Assembly (NCBI RefSeq): GCF_000471905.2
Contig: NW_006499751.1
Coordinates: 2,378,685-2,442,684, forward strand
Reading direction: 5' to 3'
Length of the DNA stretch: 64,000 nucleotides
Source of the DNA: Amborella trichopoda
Taxonomy: Eukaryota; Streptophyta; Magnoliopsida; Amborellales; Amborellaceae
Part shown: piece after piece, positions 25,372-35,889 of the stretch
Layout: each line of letters opens with the position of its first letter
How positions within the stretch are numbered: position 1 is the stretch's first letter
Made by a program: the position numbers and the translations under genes
Notes under the pieces: generated by a model
Seen by the model: only the letters and a program-made list of their open reading frames with translations
The model's database searches: none
What the model was told of the DNA's origin: nothing

Positions 25372-25610
25372 GGGAAAATTATATACATATTTGTTATAGT
25401 TTACGTTATTATGGATATACCGAATTGTTTCCGTTATTACCACCGTGTCCATTTTTTTCATGCCAAAACGAAAAATTTTAAAAAAGATGACTTTATCCTT
25501 TTTCGGTTGTTGAATAACCAAATTCAATGCATTTTTGGTTGTTCAACAACCGAAAACGGGATTAGCTCGTTTAAATTTTCCTTTATGGTTTCGGTTGTTG
25601 AACAACCGAA
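25372..25610. repeat. MULE left terminal inverted repeat
   Basis: Pairs with 28160-28396. Contains subterminal palindromes of the type TCGGTTGTTGAACAACCGA (near 25590-25608), and the same CGGTTGTT / AACAACCG words recur at 25504-25555, so it can fold into hairpins. Confidence 0.82.
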
Positions 25611-27199
25611 ATTATCCAATTTTCGATTGCTGGGCAGGGCTCGTTTTAAAATCCTGGATCTGTTTCTTGGGCTTCACCGGTCTAGTTATCTTCTCATTCC
25701 CCCCTTTTCTCACTCTCTTTAACCTTTCTCACAATCAAAATGGTTATTTAGATATGGATACAAGTATTTTAACAGATCATAAACTGCATTTGACGGATTT
25801 CAAATCTGTAGTGAAGGTATGTATAATCTGATTTGTCGTTCGATATTTAGAAGTTAACATTGTATAAGATTATGATTTAGGGTTTCACACTTGATTAAAA
25901 GCGGTCGATTTAGGATTTATTTGATGGATTTTACAGATCCATAAATGATAATTTGTTTGAGTGATAGTTAGGTTTTTTAAGCAGTGTAATTTTTTGGGGT
26001 TTTTAATAACTATAAATTTGGGGTTATTTTTAGATCTTGAATGATATACATGAGTTATTGAGTTATGTTTGTTTCTTATTTATTCTTTGAGGATTTTAAA
26101 CTTTGGAGTTATTGAGAACTACAAATTTTGGGTTATTATTTGAACCCAAAATGAATTCATCTGCAATTTGAAATCAATAGCTTAATATAGCAAAATGTGT
26201 TGTTGGATGTTGCCTTCGTATTTGAAAATGTATAACTTATGCTATATTGGGTTTGCAATTTGAAATGAGTAGTATAATAAAATTGCTTTCTATTTTTTTT
26301 TTATGTATATCTTTGAATCCTTGACCCATCAGTGCTTCATTTTGATTTCTACGAGTGATATCTATTTTATTTTATTTTAAGCTTTTGGATATTGTTTGTT
26401 TCATTTTACGTTTTGGGGGTTTTGGTTTTTCAGTAGTTGAATGGGTTTGTGTTTTGTGACTGTATATAAATGAATCCATCTGTAATTGGAAATATGTAGC
26501 TTAATATAGCACCCTGTGTTATTGGATGTTTCATTTGTCTTTGAAAATGTATGATCTATGCTATGTTGGACTTGTAATTTGAAATGAGTAGCTTTATACA
26601 GATTATTGGATGTTACTCTGTGTTGTTGGATGTTGTTGCCTGCATTTTGTTGTAATTAACATTTGGGTTATAATAAATGCAAAATACAATAGCTGTCTTT
26701 ATTTCTTCCCCTTTGAACCAACATCTTAGTTGTCTGAAATGGTGTCTCAGTTGCTCTTTTTTTTATTTTTTCTCATAGCTGTATGGGCTTATAATGAATG
26801 GATGTGGGCTTTGTAACTTGAAATTTCTTATAGCATATATTTTAAATAGGTACAGAGATTGTATAGAACACTGTTTTGGTTATCATATAAGACCAAAACT
26901 TTTGCCGTCTATACCTCATGCCCATTCCATTGTTAGTGACATATAAATTACATAGGCTCTCTAATTGTTCAATATCCTTCATATCACGCTTTGGTATAAG
27001 CTCAGGGTCATGCATCACTTCAATGTTTTGATCTTAATCAAGTAAATGAGTATTACAACGACTGTTGACAAAAGATATATTACAACGACTGTTGACAAAA
27101 GATAGAGTGTAAGATGAAGCAACAATTTCTGGACATAAAATATTCAAATAAAGCAAATTAGAGATAAAAAAGTAAGTTGTAGATATACATATTCCTTGA

Positions 27200-27570
27200 A
27201 GATGGGCCATCACCAACAGATTATGCCGTTGGGAATTCCATAAATCTCCGTTCTGGCTCTATTGCAGAGGCAATATATACAACAATACTCAAAGACTCCC
27301 TTCCCAATATAAAAGATACATCTATATCATCACTTATATCAATCAATTCAAGCCCACTAATTGATTTGTGTTGTGGTACATAATAGTCAATTTCTTTGGA
27401 TCACATGAAGTTAAATTACCAAAATGTCTTTTTAGTTCCTCCAAGGAACTATTTCCATTAATTTTGTAACCTTCACTTTTCCCCTTTTATAAACCACACG
27501 TCCGCCATCTACATTCGTCTGACCGCCCATATCGGAATATCAATTGCACTCCCTCGGTAACTAACGTCAA
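27200..27570 (-). pseudogene. mudrA-like N-terminal transposase fragment
   Basis: Minus-strand reading gives, in shifting frames, GGRVVYKRGKVKVTK, then LEELKRHFG..CDPKKLTIMY, then DISDDIDVSFILG. This pattern resembles the N-terminal domain of plant mudrA proteins. It has at least one frameshift and stops. The assignment is by pattern memory only; a profile search would decide it. Confidence 0.5.
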
Positions 27571-28159
27571 TACTACTGTATTAAATGAAAAATTTGATTC
27601 ATGCTACAAAAAATCAATACAATAAGGAATACAAAAAATTTGAATATTTCTAACTACTTTAGGGTTCATAAAATGTGAGTATTACATAATAGATTACAAT
27701 AATGTACTACTAAAAAAAGTCAACTAATCAATAAACAACAAAAAACATCAAATACTAAAACAAACACAAAATAAACAACAAATACAATATAGTGGACTAC
27801 TATATGTATCAACATAATACAAACAACGAATATTAATACAAACAACAAATAATTATACAAAGAAACAATTTCAACAATATTTAGTAAATATTATTTATTA
27901 ATCAACAATACACAACAAATACTAATAAAAAATATAATTTATTGTATTAATTGTGACAAAATTAATCAATAGTATAAGGAAAGAATAAGGCATGTACCAA
28001 TTACGACCAAATAGAGAGCCAATCTCTCCAGTTTTGTGGGATATTGTATTGGGGGACAGTAAAGTACGTAGGATTGGGCACACATTTTTTTTTCCCTAAA
28101 TTATCAAAAAAAAAAAAGTCCTTCCTGCTAATAAGAGCGAATTTTTCCCACCAAAACTT

Positions 28160-28396
28160 TTGGCAAATCAATAACTGAAAACCGTAAAATTTCGGTTCTT
28201 CCAGAACGAAAATTGGTGTATTTTCAATTGTCAACAAACCGAAAATACATTGAATTCGGTTGTTCAATAACTGAAAAAGGGTAAAGTCTTTAAAATTTCC
28301 GTTTTGATATAAAAAATGGACACAGTGGTAATAACGGAAACTATTCGATAGAGCCATAATAACGCAAATTATAACGGATATGTATGTAATTTCCTC
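28160..28396. repeat. MULE right terminal inverted repeat
   Basis: Inverted partner of 25372-25610; ends TAATTTCCTC just before the second TTTTATATT (28397-28405). Confidence 0.82.
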
Positions 28397-28405
28397 TTTT
28401 ATATT
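28397..28405. repeat. 9-bp target-site duplication TTTTATATT (right)
   Basis: Identical to 25363-25371. Confidence 0.85.
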
Positions 28406-28549
28406 TTACAATGAGATCTTATTTTTTTATATTTTACAATAAAGTCTTTCTTTTTTTTTGAAAGCCCTTTTGGATAGGGAGAAATTAATAATTTTGGATA
28501 TTTAAAATTCAAGAAAATCTATGAATTTTCAATATGAAGGTTTTTTGGC

Positions 28550-30440
28550 ATAGGTTCCTCAAATCTCTTGGTAACAAAATAACAAAATTTGATACAATTT
28601 CGCTCTCTAAAATTTTAATATATACTCTCTTTATAACTCAAAATTTGAGATAGTTTCACTCTAAAAATTTTGAGATTGCTTCTCTCTCTAAAATTTAATA
28701 TGATTTCTCTCTCAAAACTTTGGTATATTTTCTTTCTCTAAAACATAAAATTTGAAATAGTTTTTCTCTCAAAAAAATTTAAAATATTTTTTCTCTCTAA
28801 AAATGTTAAGTACTTTGTCTCTCAAAAATTTGATATAGTTCATCTTTATAAAATTTGAGATAATTTCTCAATCCACAAATTTTGAGATAGTTTCTCTCTG
28901 TAAAAAATTTCAGCTAATTTCTCCCCCTAAAATTTGATAAAGTTTCTCTCTCTAAAATTTTAAGATACTTTTTCTCTCTAAACCTTAAAATTTGAAATAG
29001 TTTCTTTCTAAAAAATTTGAAATAGTTTCTCTTCAAAAAATTTTAGGTACTCTCTCTATATAAAATTTGATATAGTTACTCTCTAAAATTTTGCATTTCT
29101 TTCTCTCTCTAAAACTTAAAATTTAAGATAGTTTCTCCCTATAAAAATTTAAGATATTTTCTCTCTCGAAAATTTGATATTGTTTCTCATTCTAAAATTT
29201 TAATGTACTTTATCTCTAAACTTATAATTTAAAATAATTTCTCTCTCTAAAAATTTCAAGTATTTTCTTGATCTAAATTTTGATATAGTTTATCTCTAAA
29301 ATTTTAATATACTCTCTCTAAAACTTACATTTTAGGATAGTTTCTCTCTCTAAAACTTTTAAGATATTATCTCTCTCTAAAAATTTTTAGATAGTTCTCT
29401 CTAAAATTTAATGTGGTTTCTAGATACTTTATCTCTCTAAACCTAAAATTTGAGATAGTTTTCCTCTAAATTTTTTTTGATAATTTCTCTCTCTAAAAAT
29501 TTTAGGTACTTTCTTTCTCTAATATTTGATATAATTACTCTCTAAAATTTCAATATGCTTTCTCTCTCTAAAATTTTAAATTTGAGATAGTTTCTCTTTA
29601 TAAAATTTTGAGATAGTTTCTCTCTCTAAAATTTGATATAGTTTCTCTCTTTAAAATTTTAATATATTTTTTCTCTCTAAAATTTAAAATTTGAGATATT
29701 TTATCTTTCTGAAAATTTTAACATAGTTTCTTTCTCTAAAATTTCAAAGTACTTTCTCTATCTAAAATTTAATACAGTTTCTCTCTAAAATTTTAAGATA
29801 TTCTCTCTCTCTAAAATTAAATTTTCAAATATTTTCTCTCTCTAAAAACTTTTAGGTAGTTTATCTCTTTAAAATTTGATAGTTTCTATCTTTAGAAGTT
29901 TGTTATACTCTATATGTAAAACTTAAAATTTGAGATTGTTTTTTTCTCTAAAATATGGAGATAGTTCTCTTTCTAAAATATTTTAGGTTACTACTCTCTT
30001 TGAAATTTAATGTAGTATCTCTATTTAAAGTTTCAAGATACTTTCTCTCTCCAAAACTTAAGATTTGAGATAATTTCTCTTTCTAAAAATTTTGAGATAG
30101 TTTTTATCTTTAAAAATTTTCATTTCTTTAAAATTTGACATAATCTCTTTGTCTAAAATTCTAAGATGTCTCTCTAAATCTTTAAATTGAGATGGTTTCT
30201 TTCTCTAAAAATTTGAGATATTTTTTGTCTCTAAAATTTTTCAGATAGTTTCTCTCGCTAAAATCCGATGTAGTTTCTCTTAAAAATTTTAATATACTTT
30301 CTCTCTCTAAAACTTCAAATTTGATATAGTTTCTCTCTCTAAAAAACTTGATGTAGTTTATCTCTTTTAAAAATCTTGATATAGTTTATCTCTTTAAGAA
30401 AAATTAGGTACTTTTTCTTTCTAAAATTTGATATAGTTTT
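28550..30440. repeat. Degenerate CTCTCTAAAATTT tandem repeat (~1.9 kb)
   Basis: An uninterrupted run of units such as TTTCTCTCTCTAAAATTTGA followed by GATAGTT or AAGATAC. Unit length varies, about 25-40 bp, and hardly any two units are identical. No ORF of size. It behaves like an old AT-rich minisatellite. It begins about 150 bp beyond the MULE. Confidence 0.88.
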
Positions 30441-30721
30441 TCCGATTTGTTGCGTACCAAATGTGAGCAACGTAATTTGTACATGAAAATATTTTCATAC
30501 CTACCAAACATATCTATTAAGTCTCGATTCGAGGGGCCAATGAGTGGAATCAATGGGCCCTTGAAATTAAAAAAAAAAAAAACAAGTTTTGGTGTGGAAA
30601 TGAAATTGTGGTTTATTTAGGTGATTTTCTTGATTTAATTTCCATGGAATTTTAATATCCTAGCCATTGAACAAACCAAACAAAGATGTATTTTTAATTT
30701 CTACATTTTTTTTTATACAAC
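30441..30721. other. Unassigned spacer
   Basis: AT-rich sequence with short A-runs, no recognised feature; lies between the tandem repeat and the presumed T1 left end. Confidence 0.4.
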
Positions 30722-32528
30722 ATGTTAAGCTCAAATTTGATACGTTATCGTGATTTGGTCCATCGAGTGAGGCATGTCATTGCTGAATTTTCTGCAACTT
30801 TTTCACGGATCAGCAGCTTCTCTCTAGTTTCTCTCCTTGCTCGGATGTCGTCTCGGGGTTTACCACATATCAAAACGCTCGTTTCGATGAGACAAACATG
30901 CTCACAATGTTTAAGCACGATTCAACTCAAAACGAGTGAGATATGGGCCCCAAAAGTTACTACTCGTGATTGTAAAAATATCCACCTTTAATGGTGTTTT
31001 GATGGGTGAGGCTACATGGGAATAGCATGTGGCCTAGCCTTTTTAGTCTTTTACCCATAACTTTGTGCTGAAGTGCCCGATTAAACGAAAACTTGACCCA
31101 TAAGGGTTTTTGACGGTGTCAAAGCTAATGGCGGTAGTCCCACAACTGTTTGATGCACCAAAAGTATAACTCTAGTTATAGAGTCCATTTCAGGGTGCTA
31201 GAGACCGATTTTGATGAAATTGTTTCTTTGTGTTCACTACCTTAGACATGTCTAATCGAGACAAAACTTGGCAGGTGGTCTTTTGAAGTGTTTATGACGA
31301 TCTTGACCAATTCTAGGGCCATTATGAGATTGTCAAGCATTTTCACTATTTTGTAGGCTTTATTGACCTGCTTCCTACCAGGGACCAAGGTGATGAAAAA
31401 TACGTTCAAACAGCTTGCCCCTCCGATTGTTGTGCTTCAAGAGAAGCGAGAAGGACAATCATTCAGAAAACTATCTTCGACTTTTACTTTTTTCCTTCCT
31501 AGCCACAGGACCACGTGAACACCGAGGAGATTCATGTAATGATGTAACTAGGCTGCTCAGACGTAGGGATATATTGTTCGCAAGTCTTTCCATGGACACT
31601 TTAGGGGGAGAAGAAACTTTTTTGAGGGATATTGTCGAAGTCCTCACCTCGTATGGACTGTTTGTGACTCTGAGTATGAGGATTTTGTGCGGACCTCGTC
31701 AGTTAGAATCAGGCCCATCTGGCAATTGAGTGCCATGTCGAAGGGCATCATTCCCATTTGGTTTGGGTTCGTTAGTTTGCTTTGGTAGGCATTGTTTACT
31801 GTTACACCAGGTTTTCTGTTGACGTTTAGAGTATCACTTTGAGTCGCGTCTACCGAGTCCAGACAGGGGCAGGTTCTACTAACCGATCCTAAAGGCCTGG
31901 TTGTGTCGACTAGGCGAGCTGAAGTATCTGGTAGGTTCTCCCCTTTCTTTGTCAGTTTCTAACCTTTGTAATGTTTGTATTTCTAGAGTGTATTTGTGAC
32001 CTCGTGGGAATAATATTCTTCTTCATGAGACTTGTCTTGCTATCTTGGCGAGTCTTCTGTCTTTCGAGTCCTTTTGCAACTAGACTCAGACTGCCAGAAT
32101 CTTTTCCTTGAAGATGAAATTTTGGATTCTTGCTATTTATGACACCAAAGACTTTGGTCTTCTGAGTGAGGGTTGAAGCCACCTGTTGAGACGAGTGCTG
32201 CATCAACCTGTTTATTGGTCCAAGTGTCCATTACGGATTTTTGCTTGACCTCGGGAAGCGGAGCCATAGAGATGGTTTTCGCCAACTTTTTTTTATTTTG
32301 GGCTCTTTTACCCATAACCTTTCTGCTATGTCCACTCTTTTTCATCCATTTTTACTCACGATGCCCTTTTAGGTTTTTACCGTGCTCGGTTTTGTTTTAT
32401 TCACGTAACTCTTTTACTCATGGTTTCATGACCATGCCTGTCCATCATTTTTACTCACGACGTTTCCTTGTTCAGGTATACACCATGCCTGTTATTTTCT
32501 CTCTTCTTTTTTTTTTTTGTGAAGGCGT

Positions 32529-33485
32529 GTTGAAGGTCATGCCTTCGGGACCTGTGCGAAACAGTTTAACGTCATGTAGTCTGGACGTGTATTAGGGTTT
32601 AAGGTCATACAACTGGACCATGATGGTGATGAATGACAGTCTATGGAGGCCATTGGAGTGAGTATTGTGGTGGTTTGACTCACATGGAGAATTGGCATTA
32701 GGCTACTTATGAGAGATGGATAATATATAAAATGTGAGTAGATGATGTTGACCCACTAACTTATAACGAGTATGGATGGCAGGATGGTTCGTCGTTTTGT
32801 GAGCGCGGGTGAGACTCACTGAGGAATGAGGTATGGTGATGAAGTGAATGAACTCATTGGGGCGGTAATGAAGGTGGCGTGCACACACTAACAGGTAGGT
32901 TAGAGTAGGCGTGCGTGAAGGTGCACGTAAAAGGTGTGTGTGCGTATGTGGAGGCGAGTTTATGATCATGCCTCCATGACTTGTGCAAAGTAGTTTATCG
33001 TCATGTGGGCAGGACGTGCACGATGGTTTAAGGTCATACAATTGGACTGTGGTTATGCAGTTTAAAGTCATACAATTAGGACCCTGCAATTTAAGGTCGT
33101 GCAACTAGACTGCCGCTACAGTTTAAGGTCATATAGTTCGGACCATGGTGTTGAGCCTTTTAACGTCATGCTGCTAGAAGGCCATATAACTGGATTGTGG
33201 TTATGAAGTTTAAAGTCATACAACTAGGACATGCAGTTTAAGGTTGTGCAACTAGACCGCTGCTACAGTTTAAGGTCATATAGTTCGGACCATGGTGCTA
33301 AGCCTTTTAACGTCATGCGGCTTGGACGTGTGTTATGGTTTAAGGTCATATAACTGGACCGTAGTTAGGCAGTTTAAAGTCATACAATTGGGACCATGTA
33401 GTTTAAGGTCGTGCAACTAAACCTCCGCTACAGTTTAAGGTCATATAGTTTGGACCATGGAGTTTAGGGTCGTGCATCTAGACTA
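32529..33485 (+). repeat. Minisatellite array A (GTTTAAGGTCAT core)
   Basis: Units of ~30-37 bp such as CAGTTTAAGGTCATATAGTT followed by CGGACCATGG. They lie at 32529-32630 and densely at 32955-33485. From 33060 on the units form a higher-order period of about 150-165 bp (GGTTATG.AGTTTAAAGTCATA recurs near 33054, 33200 and 33366). Confidence 0.85.
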
Positions 33486-33489
33486 TCGT

Positions 33490-33960
33490 GTGGGTCGCCA
33501 TGTAGGTGGAGCTCCATGGGAATAAGTCTGTGGATGACAATCCGACTCCCTGAGGATAAAATTATTAAGGCCATTCATAAACTGAGGGCTCAAATGGAAA
33601 TGGTGACCCGACGAAGGATGATAAACAGAAGCATACTTCACTTGGGATTAAGGGGGCCAAGTGTGATTCCCTAGGGTGAAGGTGAGACTCTATGGAGAAT
33701 TGGCCTTATGACAGGTAACCCGACTCCCTGAGGATATGGTAGCTTGGTGAGAAGCCAACCCACTGGGAATTGGAGAGGTAAGAATAACCCTAACTCCACT
33801 GGAGATGGGCTGCAGTCTGTGTGTGACTCCTACTGGGGGATGAGGGACAGTTCCTGACTCTATTAGGGACGTCACGATTTGGTTGCAATAGCCTGGGTGC
33901 AACATCACTGGGATGACAGGTCACAACTTGGGTACAACCTCACCAAGGATAAGTGGTAGG
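33490..33960 (+). repeat. Degenerate GACTCACTGGGGATGA motif run
   Basis: Repeated variants of GACTCCCTGAGGAT, CCCACTGGGAATTGG and ACTCCTACTGGGGGATGA at 20-60 bp spacing. The same motif family recurs in T2 at 47130-47560. Confidence 0.6.
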
Positions 33961-34078
33961 ACGCACAAGACGTCAACCTAGAGTTGATGACAATAGACTG
34001 CTTGAGGTACGGCTGACGTCAGGTGTAGCGCTAGTGGTTTCTCTTGCGAGTATTCAATCGGCCCTGAGTTCTAAAAAA

Positions 34079-34310
34079 TACAACCGGCGCTGGGTTGTTA
34101 AAAACTTAGCTGGCGTTGTAAATAGCCTGTGATATTGCTTGAAGGGAACCGATGCTGAGTTAACCGGCACTAGAGTTGTTTGAAAACACATCCGGCGTTA
34201 AGTCAACCGGCGCTAGGGTTGTTTTGAAAACCCACTCGACGCTAAGTCAACCGGCGCTAGGGTTGTTTTGAAAACACTCGACGCAAAGTCAACTGGTGCT
34301 AGGGTGGGGT
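34079..34310 (+). repeat. AACCGGCGCTAGGGTTG tandem repeats
   Basis: About five units of ~45-60 bp with core GTCAACCGGCGCTAGGGTTG followed by TTTTGAAAAC, ending about 120 bp before the TATA box of T1. Confidence 0.8.
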
Positions 34311-34427
34311 CGATGAGAGTTACCTCGGGCCTCTAGTCAAAGCCCGAACCGGCTCATCGTCGCTTGACCTCCCTTGGATGCGACTGGAATTCCCAGTTTG
34401 TGAGGGGCATTTGAGGGTAGTGTAGTC

Positions 34428-34434
34428 TATATAA
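34428..34434 (+). promoter_or_regulatory. TATA box of the T1 LTR-like block
   Basis: TATATAA followed by GGGG. The surroundings (AGTTTGTGAGGGGCA upstream, GGGGTCACTAAGGGTAAAA downstream) align with T2's TATAAAAGG at 48048 and its flank CACTTTGTGAAGGGCAA. The conserved spacing supports a retrotransposon core promoter. Confidence 0.6.
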
Positions 34435-35227
34435 GGGGTCACTAAGGGTAAAAAAAAACTTAAGCACAAGTTTTCTTTAACCGTGATGAGAGAGTGCTCG
34501 GTTGAAGTTCCGGTAAAAAGTGGGTCTTCAGCAACAGTTTCTGTAAGGAAGGTTCTCGGCAATCAGTAGGATTCCGACGATTTTTTTGCAGGGAAGACCT
34601 TCAACAGGTAGACCTTGCCAAGAATTTGGTGAAGTTGCAGAAATATTAGTAGGGAAAGGAGAGTCCTCCGGAATTTTTTTCGTGAAAGAGAAGAAGTTTC
34701 GGTTGCAGCAGTTTAGGTAGAAGAGGCGAGAAATGAAACAGTGAGAGTTTCCACACATCTTCGGGAGTTTTCTGAAGATTCTAAGGATTTTCCTAGGGTT
34801 GTTGCCGATTTTCGACACTGTTAGTGGCGTTAGCAGACGTTTCCGAGAACTTTTGCCGAAGTTTGTAGAAGTTTTCGTTGAAGCTCTAGTGCCGTCTAGG
34901 TTAAAAAGATAGGCGAGAAATTTTTTTAGTGGGTTTCCAGCCGTATAGGAGAAGTTCCGGCGGGAGACGAACAGTCATGGGAGGTAGGCCATTGTGGAAG
35001 GCGTACGGTTGCAGGAGGTGAACTGTCGTGGAGGTGGACCGTCGCAGGGAAGGTGTACGGATACCTTCAGAAATCATGCAACCAGCGGAGAAATAAGTGT
35101 GGTGACGGTTGTTAGTCGCTCATGAGTGATGTGGGGCCAAAGGACGTGGAGACGATTCTCAGTCAGCGTAGCTAAGTTCGAGGTGTCACGACTAAGATGC
35201 ATGGCATGTGTGAGAGGTTTGATTTCA

Positions 35228-35480
35228 ATCAGCGCTGGCCTTGGACAAGCTCAACCGGCACTGGGTATTGGCAATCTCAACTGGCACTGAGTGCTGAAAG
35301 ACTCAACTGGCACTAGCTGTTGGCACATAACCGGCGCTGGGTATTGGCAACTCAACCAGCACTGAGTGCGAAAAGACTCAATCGGCGCTAGCTGCTGGCA
35401 TGCAATCGGTGCTAGGTGTTGGCAATTCAACCGGTGCTAAGTGTTTGAGAGACTCAACCAGCACTGATCCATTGTCTTAG
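35228..35480 (+). repeat. CTCAACCGGCACTGGGTATTGG tandem repeats
   Basis: About ten units of 24-30 bp with core CAACCGGCACTG plus GTATTGGCAA or AGTGCTGAAAGA. The ACCGGCGCTG word is shared with the repeats at 34079-34310 on the other side of the TATA box. Confidence 0.8.
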
Positions 35481-35889
35481 CCACTTTTGGGAGTGAACCA
35501 CTAAGTCCCTTCATAATGGAAGGTTCTTCTTACCAAATCTCTGATGTGAAGAGGCTTCCCAGGGAAGGGGAAAATGGCCCCCGCGATTTTTCGGGCGAAG
35601 TTTTATCAAGGGGTATATTCATTTGGCTGACCCAGCCAGTGTGCGAACCAGAATGGCCCCTTAGTGTGACTTTCATTACTGACCCTGTATGATTTAAAGT
35701 GCGCAAGGGCAATGATGGCAACATCAGTACTGAAGAAGGGATGACACTTCTTCACTGTATGCCTCGGAACATAGCTTCCGGGGAGAACTTGCCTACCTTG
35801 GGGAAGCGGATGGTACATGCAAAGGGATCACTAAGGTCGTCATCAAAAGGCCTTCGGATTTAGGGGAAGCACCAACATCTGAAGGGGTA

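Larger units (their letters stand above)
25372..28396 (-). mobile_element. Mutator-like DNA transposon (MULE), non-autonomous
   Basis: Long inverted termini: the left end GGGAAAATTATATACATAT and the right end (reverse complement) GAGGAAATTACATACATAT match over roughly 240 bp. A perfect 9-bp duplication, TTTTATATT, flanks the 3025-bp element; this length is the hallmark of the Mutator superfamily. The interior is AT-rich and, on the minus strand near 27570-27200, shows decayed sequence like the N-terminal region of mudrA-type transposases. No catalytic or SWIM-zinc-finger region was found, so it cannot encode its own transposase. It lies 477 bp upstream of the R3H start codon. Confidence 0.87.
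30722..35500 (+). repeat. T1 LTR-like block
   Basis: It matches 44181-48100 (T2) in scattered stretches. Examples are AACAGCTTGCCCC followed by TTGTGCTTC.AGAGAAGCGAG (31416/45112), the ATGCCCTTTTAGGTTTTTACC-type repeats (32340/46390), the GTTTAAGGTCAT arrays, and the core promoter (34428/48048). It is non-coding; ORFs on either strand are chance. The 3' limit and primer-binding site were not identified. Confidence 0.6.
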
